Below, piece by piece: positions 1-8,313 of a stretch of 51,619 bases of DNA. The position numbers and the translations under genes are program-made. The stretch is from an uncultured Marvinbryantia sp. (GTDB taxonomy: Bacteria > Bacillota > Clostridia > Lachnospirales > Lachnospiraceae). The notes beneath the pieces were generated by a model. The model worked only from the letters and a program-made list of their open reading frames with translations. It made no database searches and was not told where the DNA came from. The stretch covers positions 1 through 51,619 of the forward strand of contig CAKRON010000007.1 in the NCBI GenBank assembly GCA_934373455.1. The letters are read 5' to 3'. Numbering within the stretch: the first letter of the stretch is position 1; the number at the start of each line of letters is the position of its first letter.

Positions 1-1010
1 GGTTGAATGTCCACATTTATCAGTGCAACAAGTGCCGTTGGAGAACCCTCCCAATAAGGATTGTCTTTCATAACAAGCTCCGCAATCTCATCCAGTAACG
101 GCTCTGGCGGTTCTTTCCATAATTCCGTTTCTGCCTTTTGCAAATCCCACAACAATGTTTCTGTATTGCGGATAAGATACAGCTTCTGGTCTTGCTGATC
201 TCTGCCCGATACTTCCAGTGTTGCGGCATTGCCTGTCCGTTTTTCTTTCTGAAGAAGAAACGCTCCGTCTGCCGCCCCAAGCAGTCCGCTTGTCCCGGAA
301 ATCATGTCAAACTTATCATCCGCATTCTGCTTTCTTGTGTGGTGTACGAGCAATAAGCAAAGTCCGTGAGCATCCGCAAAACTTTTCAGTCTTGCCATAA
401 TCTGATAATCATTTGCGTAACTGTAATTATCGCCGCCAACTTCACGCACTTTCTGAAGCGTATCAATGATAATCAGCTTCGTGTCTTTATGCTCTGCCAC
501 AAATCTTGCAAGCTGTTCATCCAGTCCATTTCCAAGCTGACTGGCAGAAACAGAGAAGTATAGATTATCGGTGCTTTCTGTTCCAAACATCCGATACAGA
601 CGTTCCTGTAAGCGGCGGTAATCGTCCTCAAGAGCCAGATACAGTACCGTTCCTTTTCGGGTGGTATAATTCCAAAGCGGTGTGCCTGTACTGACATGGT
701 AGGCAAGCTGTGCCATCAGAAAACTTTTTCCCAGTTTGGGTGAACCTGCAAAGATATAAGTGCCGGGGTAAAGCAGACCGTCAATCAACGGCTGCTTGCT
801 CCGATACTGTGTATCAAACAGTTCATTCATGGAGATTGTGTGGAGATATGACGGGTCTGATTGCAACTGCATTTCTCTCTGCAATTCCTCAAAACTCTTG
901 ATATTTCCACCATTCTCGGATATACTACTTGTAGTGTTTTTACGAATTGGCTGCTCCGTATCTGCGCCAACAGATACATTCTGGGCAGTCATTTCTTTTT
1001 TATTTTCCAT
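1..1010 (-). CDS. AAA/RecA-fold ATPase of the mobile element (RepA-like), 3' end cut by window
   Basis: The frame runs from an ATG at 1010 to the window edge without a stop: 336 codons are visible and the C-terminus is missing. Walker A GSPKLGKS lies at about residues 89-96, after a poorly conserved N-terminus. A catalytic glutamate is likely in YLALEDD (about 128), Walker B is LIIIDT (about 179-184), and VHHTRK follows as a sensor-like strand. This is the pattern of RepA/DnaB-like hexameric ATPases found next to integrases and mobilization genes in Firmicute integrative elements; a role in element replication or DNA processing is inferred. Its start overlaps the end of the MobC-like gene by 11 bases, which suggests translational coupling. 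The relaxase expected beside it would lie outside the window. Confidence 0.85.
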   Translation of the reverse strand, partial: MENKKEMTAQNVSVGADTEQPIRKNTTSSISENGGNIKSFEELQREMQLQSDPSYLHTISMNELFDTQYRSKQPLIDGLLYPGTYIFAGSPKLGKSFLMAQLAYHVSTGTPLWNYTTRKGTVLYLALEDDYRRLQERLYRMFGTESTDNLYFSVSASQLGNGLDEQLARFVAEHKDTKLIIIDTLQKVREVGGDNYSYANDYQIMARLKSFADAHGLCLLLVHHTRKQNADDKFDMISGTSGLLGAADGAFLLQKEKRTGNAATLEVSGRDQQDQKLYLIRNTETLLWDLQKAETELWKEPPEPLLDEIAELVMKDNPYWEGSPTALVALINVDIQ

Positions 1011-1341
1011 CCGTATCCTCTCCTTTCAGACCGCCAAGAATAACGGCAATCAATTCAATGACATTCAACAGTCCCTCATCTACACTGTTTCCTGCCTCAA
1101 TCCGCTTTAATTCTGTAAGGACAGCGGCAAGTTCCATTTTGAGTGCCTTGAATACTCTTGGATTTCCCTGTACTACTACGTCCTGATTCAGACAACGGCG
1201 GTAGCAGTATTCCTGCTTTGGCAGTCCCGATAAGGCAACTGCCTTGTTGATGAGTTCATTTTCTTCGGGCGATACCCGAAACCCTACTGTGATGTTTCTC
1301 CAACGGTTTTTGTTATCTCTGTTCTTAGCTGACATTTTCAA
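1000..1341 (-). CDS. MobC-like relaxosome accessory protein
   Basis: This 113-aa basic protein has the segment NITVGFRVSPEENELI near its start, a ribbon-helix-helix-type DNA-binding opening shared by plasmid mobilization proteins of the MobC family. The remainder is predicted helical (for example ALKMELAAVLTELKRIEAG). Family members help the relaxase nick the transfer origin; here that is inferred from similarity and from the position between the integrase and an element ATPase. The start lies inside the integrase 3' end (17-base overlap), and a second in-frame ATG is two codons in. Probably one transcript with xis and int. No relaxase or oriT can be identified in the visible part. Confidence 0.75.
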   Translation of the reverse strand: MKMSAKNRDNKNRWRNITVGFRVSPEENELINKAVALSGLPKQEYCYRRCLNQDVVVQGNPRVFKALKMELAAVLTELKRIEAGNSVDEGLLNVIELIAVILGGLKGEDTDGK

Positions 1342-2416
1342 ACTCCCCTTTCCCTAAATCGTCCAATCTATCTGCCATTTCCGTCTGCTTTGACGGAAAC
1401 AGATGAGCGTACTGGTAAGTGATGTCAATGCTTTCATGCCCCACACGGTCTGCAATCGCCACTGCTGAAAATCCCATATCAATCAGCAGGCTGATGTGGC
1501 TGTGTCTTAAATCATGGATACGGATACGCTTTACGCCTGCGGCTTTCGCACCTCTGTCCATCTCGTGATGAAGATAACTTTTTGTGACTGTAAAGATTCG
1601 GTCTTTCTTCTTCAATCCGTAAAGCATCTGCAAATACTCCTGCATTTCTTCACAGAGGAACTTCGGCATTTTGATGATGCGGTTACTTTTCTTTGTTTTC
1701 GGTGTGGTAATCACATCTTCTCCGTGTAATCGCTGATAGGACTTGTTGATTCTGACCGTTTCTTTCTCAAAATCGAAGTCAGCGGCAGTCAATGCCAGCA
1801 ATTCTCCTTCACGGATACCGCACCAGTAGAGCATTTCAAAAGCGTAAAAGGAAACAGGCTTGTCCATCATCTCGAATGAGAATTTCTTATATTCTTCTTT
1901 TGTCCAGAACAGCATTTCCTTGTGTTCCTCACTTCCCATATTTCCCGCTTTAGCGGCTGGATTGGAACGCAGCTCATAATACCGCACCGCATGATTGAAG
2001 ATAGCGGACAACTGATTATGGAGTGTTTTCAGATAGGTCTGTGAGTATGGCTTTTTCTTCTCGTCCCGATAGGCAAGCATCTCATTCTGCCATGCAATGA
2101 CCTCTTTTGTGGAAATCTCGCTGATTTTCAGCTTGCCGAAATACGGTAAAATCTTCGTGCGGATGATATGTTCCTTTGTCAGCCATGTGTTCTCCTTCAG
2201 ACGGCTTTTCATATCCCGGATATACAGTTCGGTAAAGGCTTCAAAACTCATATCCATATCAGAGGAGTTCTGCAACTGGAACATTCGCTCCCATTCCTGT
2301 GCTTCTTTCTTGGTAGCAAATCCACGCTTGCATTTCTGCTTACGCTCGCCTTTCCAGTTTACATATCTCGCCATCACATACCATGTTCCGTTGCTCTCGT
2401 TTTTGAATGCCGGCAT
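1325..2416 (-). CDS. Tyrosine-type site-specific integrase
   Basis: This 363-aa protein catalyses integration and excision of the element. The N-terminal 50 residues (KGERKQKCKRGFATKKEAQEW) look like an arm-type DNA-binding domain, residues about 55-150 a SAM-like core-binding domain, and about 165-355 the catalytic domain. The catalytic residues are visible: Arg202 in GIREGELL, His301-x-x-Arg304 in HDLRH, His327 in GHES and the nucleophile Tyr336 in TYQYAH. Length is normal and no lesion is seen, so it should be active. It starts 17 bases after the Xis-like gene. The adjacent guaA 3' end is a well-known target for integrases of this type, though the actual att core cannot be proven from one end. 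Confidence 0.95.
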   Translation of the reverse strand: MPAFKNESNGTWYVMARYVNWKGERKQKCKRGFATKKEAQEWERMFQLQNSSDMDMSFEAFTELYIRDMKSRLKENTWLTKEHIIRTKILPYFGKLKISEISTKEVIAWQNEMLAYRDEKKKPYSQTYLKTLHNQLSAIFNHAVRYYELRSNPAAKAGNMGSEEHKEMLFWTKEEYKKFSFEMMDKPVSFYAFEMLYWCGIREGELLALTAADFDFEKETVRINKSYQRLHGEDVITTPKTKKSNRIIKMPKFLCEEMQEYLQMLYGLKKKDRIFTVTKSYLHHEMDRGAKAAGVKRIRIHDLRHSHISLLIDMGFSAVAIADRVGHESIDITYQYAHLFPSKQTEMADRLDDLGKGEFENVS

Positions 2417-2433
2417 TATTCATCCTCCTTTCC

Positions 2434-2655
2434 TTATTCCTGTCCTGCCTTGTAGGACATAGTGGTATCCCCTTGGGGATTTCCTGCTCCGTAGAGCCTT
2501 TCATAGAAATACTGGCGGTTTACCCGTCCCGAAATCGTAATAAAGCCTTTTGCTTTCAGTTCCTCATTCAACTGACGGATTAACTTATAGGCATACGGCT
2601 TTGATACACTAAGTTCCTGTGCCACTTCTTCGGCACAAATAAATCTGTTTTTCAT
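2434..2655 (-). CDS. Small helix-turn-helix protein, likely excisionase/recombination directionality factor
   Basis: I chose the ATG at 2655 (73 aa) because AAGGGA stands 9 bases before it; an upstream ATG at 2676 has no SD. Residues 5-35 (ICAEEVAQELSVSKPYAYKLIRQLNEEL) form a winged-helix/HTH of the excisionase or MerR-like type, followed by a basic wing (ISGRVNRQYFYERLYG). It is the first gene after the consensus leftward promoter and lies directly upstream of int, the usual place of a directionality factor. A role as a plain transcription factor cannot be excluded. Confidence 0.75.
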   Translation of the reverse strand: MKNRFICAEEVAQELSVSKPYAYKLIRQLNEELKAKGFITISGRVNRQYFYERLYGAGNPQGDTTMSYKAGQE

Positions 2656-2854
2656 ATCATCAATCCCTTCTTTCATTTTTTATTGCCGTTCTATCCGAAT
2701 GAAGTTCCAGCAGGTATTCCCTGTTCGGCACTGTGCTGTCCCGATATATCGTAATAGATCAGGCGCTCGCTTGCTGTCTGGCAAGGTCTTGGCGGTTTAT
2801 ACTGTTCGGACGGTCATTTAGTTTTTACTAAACTTATTTGCTTAATTTGAGCTT
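2656..2854 (-). other. Long untranslated leader of the xis-int-mob transcript
   Basis: About 190 bases lie between the predicted leftward start (about 2848) and the Xis-like start codon. I see no SD-preceded gene in it. One reading frame (2680-2784) has only a TTG possible start without an SD, so I do not call it a gene. The stretch may hold RNA structure or protein-binding sites, but nothing definite is visible. Confidence 0.4.
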
Positions 2855-2952
2855 ATTATACTAAGCATATTTGCTTGTGTCAAGTGGCTTTTTGGAAAAT
2901 ATTAAACTTTTTTGTTTTGTATTATCTTGACTTCTCCTAAACATATCTGCTA
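2827..2952. promoter_or_regulatory. Three copies of one operator motif around the divergent promoters
   Basis: A 17-base motif, consensus (A/C)CTAA(A/G)C(A/T)TAT(T/C)TGCT, occurs at 2827-2843, 2860-2876 and 2936-2952. Each is an imperfect palindrome of the AAGCA...TGCTT type. Copy 2 fills the spacer of the leftward promoter, copy 1 lies over its start region, and copy 3 overlaps the -10 of the regulator's own promoter. This is the layout of a phage-like repressor switch; the adjacent XRE protein is the obvious ligand. Confidence 0.75.
2855..2883 (-). promoter_or_regulatory. Consensus sigma-A promoter for xis-int-mobC
   Basis: On the minus strand the -35 is TTGACA (2878-2883) and the -10 is TATAAT (2855-2860) with a 17-base spacer, a perfect vegetative promoter. 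An operator copy (2860-2876) fills the spacer, so the promoter should be strong but tightly repressed. Confidence 0.85.
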
Positions 2953-2956
2953 TACT
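2927..2956 (+). promoter_or_regulatory. Promoter of the element regulator
   Basis: TTGACT (2927-2932), an 18-base spacer and TATACT (2951-2956) precede an SD (AAGGAGT, 2974-2980) and the ATG at 2990. The third operator copy overlaps the spacer and -10, which predicts autorepression. Confidence 0.75.
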
Positions 2957-2989
2957 CATTGTAAAATATATACAAGGAGTGGACACGTT

Positions 2990-3523
2990 ATGGCGATTGG
3001 AGAGAGAATACATTTTTTCCGCATTCTGCGTGGGATGACACAAAAATATCTTGGTACGATTGTCGGCTTTCCTGAGCGAAGTGCCGATGTACGTTTAGCA
3101 CAATACGAAACAGGAACAAGAAAACCGAAGGCGGAACTTACTGCTGCACTGGCACAGGCTCTGGATGTTTCCCCTCATGCCCTCGATGTGCCTGACATTG
3201 ACAGCTATATCGGACTGATGCACACTTTATTTACCCTTGAAGATTTGTACGGTCTGACTGTCAGTAAATCAGACGGAGAAATCTGTCTGAAAGTCGATAC
3301 TTCCAAAGGTAAAGACGCTCACGAACTTCTGAAAATGCTGTATGCCTGGAAAGAGCAGGCTGACAAGCTATCTTCTGAAGAAATCAGTAAAGACAAATAC
3401 GATGAGTGGCGTTACCATTACCCAGAGTTTGATACCACACAAACATGGGCGAAAGTTCCATCACAGGCACTTAGTGACGCTCTGGTTGAAATGTTCCAAG
3501 ACAAACTCAAACCAGATAAATAA
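2990..3523 (+). CDS. XRE (Cro/CI-type) regulator of the integrated element
   Basis: I start this 177-aa protein at the ATG at 2990, ten bases after a strong SD; the open frame extends further upstream but without an initiation site. Residues 1-65 hold the HTH: MAIGERIHFFRILRGMTQKYLG, then the recognition region ERSADVRLAQYETGTRKPKAEL and ALDVSPHALDVP. The C-terminal 110 residues are a helical/mixed domain I do not recognise by name, possibly for dimerisation or signal sensing; no RecA-type cleavage site or ImmA metalloprotease partner is seen. It is transcribed away from xis-int and toward guaA. With the three operator copies it probably keeps the element quiescent. It is the last gene before the element boundary. 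Confidence 0.85.
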   Translation: MAIGERIHFFRILRGMTQKYLGTIVGFPERSADVRLAQYETGTRKPKAELTAALAQALDVSPHALDVPDIDSYIGLMHTLFTLEDLYGLTVSKSDGEICLKVDTSKGKDAHELLKMLYAWKEQADKLSSEEISKDKYDEWRYHYPEFDTTQTWAKVPSQALSDALVEMFQDKLKPDK

Positions 3524-3533
3524 AGACGACAAA

Positions 3534-3574
3534 AAGCCCTTAGCTATGAGTTCTATACCCACAGCTAAGGGCTT
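3534..3574. terminator. Hairpin after the element regulator
   Basis: Perfect 12-base arms AAGCCCTTAGCT (3534-3545) and AGCTAAGGGCTT (3563-3574) enclose a 17-base loop. A-rich sequence stands before it and a weak T-rich stretch after it, so it may act in either direction and insulate the element from guaA. Confidence 0.7.
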
Positions 3575-3770
3575 CGTTTATAATATGGATTTCTTTGTTG
3601 CACAACCACCTGTCAATCATTCTCTAACCCTAAAACCACTGGATTACAAGAATAATGGCTCTCATGCAACCGTTATCAATTTGTTATCAAAAGACTTTTA
3701 AAAATGCTACAAACCCGCATAAACGCTAGGTTCACTAAGCATTTTTGTTTATTCAAACTCAATCGTTCCT
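3575..3770. other. Candidate element boundary / attachment region at guaA 3' end
   Basis: Between the regulator terminator and the guaA stop there is no gene. GTTATCAA occurs twice 11 bases apart (3672-3679, 3683-3690), a spacing suited to integrase or Xis arm sites. The att core is probably near or in the last guaA codons (about 3749-3770), a known integration hot spot, but its second copy would be outside the window, so the exact junction is not shown. Confidence 0.45.
3700..3746 (-). terminator. Probable guaA terminator (long-loop hairpin)
   Basis: AAAAATGCT (3700-3708) and AGCATTTTT (3738-3746) are perfect inverted arms just after the guaA stop at 3749. On the minus strand the second arm ends in a T-run. 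The 29-base loop is long, so this may be a weak terminator or a remnant split by element insertion. Confidence 0.5.
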
Positions 3771-5293
3771 GGTGGCTTACTGGTCAGGTCGTAGAATACT
3801 CGGTTTACACCTTTGACTTCATTGATGATTCGGCTCATCACAGTCTGCAATACTTCCCACGGAAGATCTGCCGCTTCTGCCGTCATAAAATCAATTGTTT
3901 TTACTGCACGTAATACTACTGCATAATCGTAAGTTCTTTCGTCGCCCATAACACCTACGGAACGCATATTGGTCAGAGCTGCGAAATACTGATTGATATC
4001 CTGATCCAGCCCTGCTTTTGCAATCTCTTCGCGGTAGATGTAGTCTGCATCCTGCACGATACGAACCTTCTCAGCAGTAACTTCACCAACGATACGGATG
4101 CCCAGTCCAGGTCCAGGGAATGGCTGACGGAATACAAGTTCACGCGGAATACCAAGTTCCAGACCAGCTTTACGAACTTCATCTTTGAACAGGTCACGAA
4201 GAGGTTCGATGATTTCTTTGAAATCTACGAAATCCGGAAGTCCTCCTACGTTGTGGTGAGACTTGATCACTGCAGATTCTCCACCCAGACCACTTTCTAC
4301 CACGTCTGGATAGATGGTTCCCTGTGCCAGGAAATCTACTGCACCGATCTTTTTTGCTTCTTCTTCAAATACACGGATGAATTCTTCACCAATGATCTTA
4401 CGCTTTTCTTCTGGTTCTGTTACACCTGCCAGCTTGTTATAGTATCTCTCCTGCGCATTCACACGGATAAAGTTCAGATCAAACTGTCCTTTCGGTCCGA
4501 AGACTTTCTCTACTTCGTCTCCCTCATTCTTTCTTAAAAGACCATGATCTACAAATACACATGTCAGTTGCTTTCCGATAGCTTTCGAAAGCAATCCGGC
4601 TGCTACAGAAGAATCCACACCACCTGATAAAGCAAGAAGGACTTTTCCATTTCCTACTTTTTCACGGATTGCCTTGATGGAACTTTCTACAAAAGAATCC
4701 ATTCTCCAATCTCCGGCACATCCACAGACACCACGTACAAAATTATGCAGCATCTTCGTTCCTTCCTGCGTATGAAGTACTTCCGGATGGAACTGAATCG
4801 CATACAGATTCTTTTCCACATTTTCTGCTGCTGCTACCGGACAGTCTGCTGTATGAGCTGTGATCTTGAATCCCGGTGCGATCTTGGAAATATAATCAAA
4901 ATGACTCATCCAACAAATCGTAGACGGGGATACATTGCTGAACAGAGGCGATGTCGTATCCACAAGAACTTCTGTTTTTCCATATTCACGCACCTCGGCA
5001 CGCTCTACTTTTCCTCCAAGAATGTGCTGCATAAGCTGTGCACCATAACACAATCCCAGCACCGGAATACCCAGTTCAAACAGTTCCTTTGTGTAAGTAG
5101 GGGAATCTGGTTCGTAACAACTGTTTGGACCACCAGTCAAAATAATTCCCTTTGGATTCATGGCTTTGATTTTTTCGATATCTGTCTTGTAAGAATAAAT
5201 CTCACAATACACGTTGCATTCACGTACTCTTCTGGCAACCAGCTGATTATACTGCCCGCCAAAATCTAATACAATGACATTTTCTCTTTGCAA
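3749..5293 (-). CDS. guaA: GMP synthase (glutamine-hydrolysing)
   Basis: GuaA converts XMP, ATP and glutamine to GMP in the cytoplasm, the last step of guanine nucleotide synthesis. I start it at the TTG at 5293 because AGGAGGG lies 7 bases upstream and the product (514 aa) then begins with the usual [17 protein letters not shown]; the longer frame to 5407 lacks an SD. The class I amidotransferase domain shows Cys82 in GLCYGAQ and His169/Glu171 in FHPE. The ATP-pyrophosphatase P-loop is SGGVDSS (223-229). The C-terminal dimerisation domain has [11 protein letters not shown] and ends [10 protein letters not shown]. All catalytic residues are present. Its 3' end borders the integrated element. 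No purine riboswitch is evident in the 5' leader. Confidence 0.97.
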   Translation of the reverse strand: MQRENVIVLDFGGQYNQLVARRVRECNVYCEIYSYKTDIEKIKAMNPKGIILTGGPNSCYEPDSPTYTKELFELGIPVLGLCYGAQLMQHILGGKVERAEVREYGKTEVLVDTTSPLFSNVSPSTICWMSHFDYISKIAPGFKITAHTADCPVAAAENVEKNLYAIQFHPEVLHTQEGTKMLHNFVRGVCGCAGDWRMDSFVESSIKAIREKVGNGKVLLALSGGVDSSVAAGLLSKAIGKQLTCVFVDHGLLRKNEGDEVEKVFGPKGQFDLNFIRVNAQERYYNKLAGVTEPEEKRKIIGEEFIRVFEEEAKKIGAVDFLAQGTIYPDVVESGLGGESAVIKSHHNVGGLPDFVDFKEIIEPLRDLFKDEVRKAGLELGIPRELVFRQPFPGPGLGIRIVGEVTAEKVRIVQDADYIYREEIAKAGLDQDINQYFAALTNMRSVGVMGDERTYDYAVVLRAVKTIDFMTAEAADLPWEVLQTVMSRIINEVKGVNRVFYDLTSKPPGTIEFE

Positions 5294-5362
5294 GATGTTC
5301 CCTCCTGTTCTTTGTGTCGCCTTCCAGCTGAATCTATGTTTTTGTTTTTTTAAATATTTTTT

Positions 5363-5391
5363 ATTATAAAATAGCATGTTGTATTTAACAA
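5363..5391 (-). promoter_or_regulatory. guaA promoter
   Basis: On the minus strand TTGTTA (5386-5391), 17 bases, TATAAT (5363-5368). The leader to the TTG start is about 60 bases and AT-rich. Confidence 0.65.
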
Positions 5392-5424
5392 TGTCTATTT
5401 TGCACAATTCTATCCGCCATGCTC

Positions 5425-5453
5425 TTGATAAAATATAGGAACTGTAATATGAT
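5425..5453 (+). promoter_or_regulatory. Promoter of first MATE transporter gene
   Basis: TTGATA (5425-5430), 17 bases, TATGAT (5448-5453), about 35 bases before the ATG at 5488. It is divergent to the guaA promoter. Confidence 0.6.
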
Positions 5454-5487
5454 CAACTTAAAAGAATAGAAAAGAGTATTTATCATT

Positions 5488-6846
5488 ATGAAAGAAAGTT
5501 TAAGAATGACAGAGGGAAGTATCTCTCGAAAAATTATTATGTTTGCCATTCCACTGTTTTTAGGAAATCTGTTTCAACAGCTATACAATACTGCAGATTC
5601 CCTGATCGTCGGAAATTTTCTCGGGAGTAATGCGTTGGCGGCAGTGAGTTCTTCCGGGAATCTGATTTTTTTGATGGTAGGTTTTATCAATGGAATTTCG
5701 ATGGGAGCCGGCGTCGTGATTGCCAGATATTACGGCGCAAAACAACGCGATTGTCTGCAACAGGCGATCCATACAACGGTGGCATTTGGTCTCGTATCCG
5801 GTGTATGTTTGACAATTTTAGGAATGTTTCTGGCGCCCAAAATATTAATACTAATGGGAACTCCTGATGAAGTACTTCCAGAATCCATCCAATATTTCCG
5901 TACATATTTTGCAGGTTCCATCGGCGTCGTTATGTATAACATCTTTGTCGGCATTCTACAGTCAGTGGGGGACGGTCGTCACCCTCTTATTTATTTGATC
6001 ATTTCGTCCTGTATTAATGTTGTGCTGGATATTTTCTTTATCGCCGGACTTAACATGGGGGTTGGCTCAGCAGCTTTTGCTACTGCTATTTCGCAATTTG
6101 TGAGCGCAATCCTTTGTATGATTCATCTGATGCGTGTAAAAGCAGAATACCGCCTGGAGATTCGAAAAATTCGATTTGACAGAAACATGTTGAAGCAAAT
6201 CATCCAGAATGGTGTACCATCCGGTTTTCAGAATTCCGTAATTTCTATTGCAAATGTATTTGTACAGTCAAATATCAATGCCTTTGGAAAACTGGCAATG
6301 GCAGGCTGTGGATCTTATTCTAAAATCGAGGGATTTGCTTTTTTACCGGTCACATGTTTTATGATGGCACTTACTACTTTTGTAAGTCAGAATCTTGGTG
6401 CAAAACAATATGACCGGGCAAAAAAAGGAGCGAGATTTGGCGTTCTGTGCTCAGTTCTTATTGCAGAAGTGATCGGAGTGATTATTTATACAATGGCACC
6501 AACGTTGATTTCAGCATTTAACAGAGATTTAGGTGTGGTCCATTACGGTGTGATGCAGGCAAGAACCATTTCATTATTCTACTGCCTGTTAGCATTTTCT
6601 CATTGTATCGCAGCAGTTCTCCGCGGATCCGGTCACGCATCCGTCCCGATGTTCGTTATGCTTTGTGACTGGTGTCTGTTCCGAGTAAGCTACATTACTG
6701 TAGCCGTTCGGCTTATTCCGGACATCCGCGTGATCTTCTGGGCATACCCACTGACCTGGAGTATCAGTTCTGTCATCTTCCTGTATATGTTTTTACATGG
6801 GAAATGGGTATACGGATTTGAAAAAGTAAACACAAAGAATGACTAA
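5488..6846 (+). CDS. MATE family efflux transporter (first)
   Basis: This 452-aa polytopic membrane protein has the MATE opening MTEGSISRKIIMFAIPLFLGNLFQQLYN and about 12 hydrophobic segments arranged as two similar halves; the second half restarts near QIIQNGVPSGFQNSVISIANVFV. Landmark motifs such as YNTADSLIVGNFLG and the LGAKQYDRAKKG loop are present. MATE proteins export drugs or metabolites in exchange for Na+ or H+; the substrate is unknown here. Only a weak SD is visible before the ATG. It is monocistronic and faces a second MATE gene tail to tail, with a shared terminator hairpin between them. Confidence 0.93.
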   Translation: MKESLRMTEGSISRKIIMFAIPLFLGNLFQQLYNTADSLIVGNFLGSNALAAVSSSGNLIFLMVGFINGISMGAGVVIARYYGAKQRDCLQQAIHTTVAFGLVSGVCLTILGMFLAPKILILMGTPDEVLPESIQYFRTYFAGSIGVVMYNIFVGILQSVGDGRHPLIYLIISSCINVVLDIFFIAGLNMGVGSAAFATAISQFVSAILCMIHLMRVKAEYRLEIRKIRFDRNMLKQIIQNGVPSGFQNSVISIANVFVQSNINAFGKLAMAGCGSYSKIEGFAFLPVTCFMMALTTFVSQNLGAKQYDRAKKGARFGVLCSVLIAEVIGVIIYTMAPTLISAFNRDLGVVHYGVMQARTISLFYCLLAFSHCIAAVLRGSGHASVPMFVMLCDWCLFRVSYITVAVRLIPDIRVIFWAYPLTWSISSVIFLYMFLHGKWVYGFEKVNTKND

Positions 6847-6850
6847 ACGA

Positions 6851-6889
6851 CAATGTGAGGATAACCTGATAAGGTCTTTTCTCACATTG
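6851..6889. terminator. Shared terminator between convergent MATE genes
   Basis: CAATGTGAG (6851-6859) and CTCACATTG (6881-6889) are perfect 9-base arms with a 21-base loop. The right arm includes the stop codon region of the leftward gene. Confidence 0.65.
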
Positions 6890-8237
6890 CCATCTTTTCC
6901 CATGTTCCCCGTCTATATCGAATTACATAGCAGACTGCACGAAATGCCCAGTCAATTGTCATCGCAACCCAGATACCAAACACTCCCATATGGAGCCATC
7001 CGCCCAGCACATAACTGAAGGCAATACGGAAAATCCACATAGAACCAATCGCAATCCACATAGTTGCTTTTACGTCATCTGCTGCACGTAATGTATTTGG
7101 AATAGAAAACGACAACGGCCAGATCAGACAGGCACAAATATCGTGATAAATAACAATCTGTCTTGTCATTTCTGATGTGACATCTGACAAATTATAGGCT
7201 TTTAATATCAAAGGCAGCAAACAGTATAATGCAATATTTACTGCAATCATGCAAATATATACCAATTTGATCAGCTTCACAGTATAGTAGCGTACCTGAT
7301 CATATCGTCTGGCTCCCACACACTGGGCTGCCACAGTCAAAATAGCAAAATTGATCGACATCCCAGGCAGAATCTGAAACATTGCAATTGTATTAGATAC
7401 TGCATTTGCCGCAATTGACGCTGTACCGAAAGTGGATACCAGACTGAGCACCAGAATTTTTCCAAGCTGAAACATTCCGTTCTCCAGACCATTCGGTATT
7501 CCCACATGCAGAATTTTTCGAATTAATGGTCCGTCAAAGTGCCACTGTATCTTCTGTGACATATGGACCGGCTGATTTTGTCTGCGCAGCAAAATAATTA
7601 TAATCATTGCCGCAATCATTCTGGAAACCAACGTCGGAATAGCCGCACCTGCAACTCCCATTTTCAGTCCATAAATCAATATTCCATTTCCCGTGATATT
7701 AATGACGTTCATGATTAAGGATGTAATCATCGCAATTCTTGAATTACCGACTGCCCGAAAAATTGCTGCCCCACCATTATATAAAGCAATAAACGGTATA
7801 GATGCAGATACAATCAACAAATATATCCTGGCATTCGCCATAACATCCGGTTCAATTTTTCCAAATACCTTTCCGAGAATCAGATTCTGGCACAGATATA
7901 CTCCCGCCATGATCACCAACGACGATACCAGTATAAATAAAATCAGCTGATCCGTTGCTTTACTTGCTCTCTCCTGATTTTTTTGTCCGATAAAATGCCC
8001 TGCGGCCACTGCCCCGCCCGTTGCCAGAGCTGCAAATATATTGATCAAAAGTACCATTACTGTATCCACCAGCGATACACCGGATACAGCTGACTCTCCC
8101 ACACTTGCTACCATCAGACTGTCAGCCATTCCCACCATCACGGTAAGAAGCTGTTCAATTACCAATGGAAAAATCAATTTTTTCAATTGCTGATTTGAAA
8201 ACAACAGTTCCGATTCTGGAATTTTAGCTTTTTTCAT
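6882..8237 (-). CDS. MATE family efflux transporter (second)
   Basis: Started at the ATG at 8237 (451 aa), just after the SD-like run GGAGAAGGGG; the frame can be extended to a TTG further up but that would place the SD inside the gene. The protein has about 12 membrane segments and the MATE signature IFPLVIEQLLTVMVGMADSLMVASVGESAVSGVSLVD, with the inter-half loop MSQKIQWHFDGPLIRKILHVGIPNGLENGMF. It is clearly diverged from the MATE gene at 5488 and belongs to another subgroup, so this is not a recent tandem duplication. Substrate unknown. Confidence 0.92.
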   Translation of the reverse strand: MKKAKIPESELLFSNQQLKKLIFPLVIEQLLTVMVGMADSLMVASVGESAVSGVSLVDTVMVLLINIFAALATGGAVAAGHFIGQKNQERASKATDQLILFILVSSLVIMAGVYLCQNLILGKVFGKIEPDVMANARIYLLIVSASIPFIALYNGGAAIFRAVGNSRIAMITSLIMNVINITGNGILIYGLKMGVAGAAIPTLVSRMIAAMIIIILLRRQNQPVHMSQKIQWHFDGPLIRKILHVGIPNGLENGMFQLGKILVLSLVSTFGTASIAANAVSNTIAMFQILPGMSINFAILTVAAQCVGARRYDQVRYYTVKLIKLVYICMIAVNIALYCLLPLILKAYNLSDVTSEMTRQIVIYHDICACLIWPLSFSIPNTLRAADDVKATMWIAIGSMWIFRIAFSYVLGGWLHMGVFGIWVAMTIDWAFRAVCYVIRYRRGTWEKMAM

Positions 8238-8262
8238 ATTCCCCTTCTCCCTTCTCAAAAAT

Positions 8263-8308
8263 AAAAGTCATGTCCTCCGTGTACTTCACAAGAATCCATG
8301 ACTTTTTT
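8263..8308 (-). terminator. Terminator after the symporter/DNA-glycosylase operon
   Basis: AAAAGTCATG (8263-8272) and CATGACTTTT (8297-8306) form a 10-bp stem. On the minus strand the stem is followed by TTTTATTTTT, so it ends the operon whose last gene stops at 8314. Confidence 0.8.
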
Positions 8309-8313
8309 CGTCT

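Noticed and set aside
2680..2784. 34-codon frame in the xis leader
   Set aside because: Only a TTG start without an SD; no evidence of translation.
3342..3701. 119-codon plus-strand frame overlapping the element regulator
   Set aside because: Out of frame with the clear HTH protein, without an SD, and crosses the regulator terminator.
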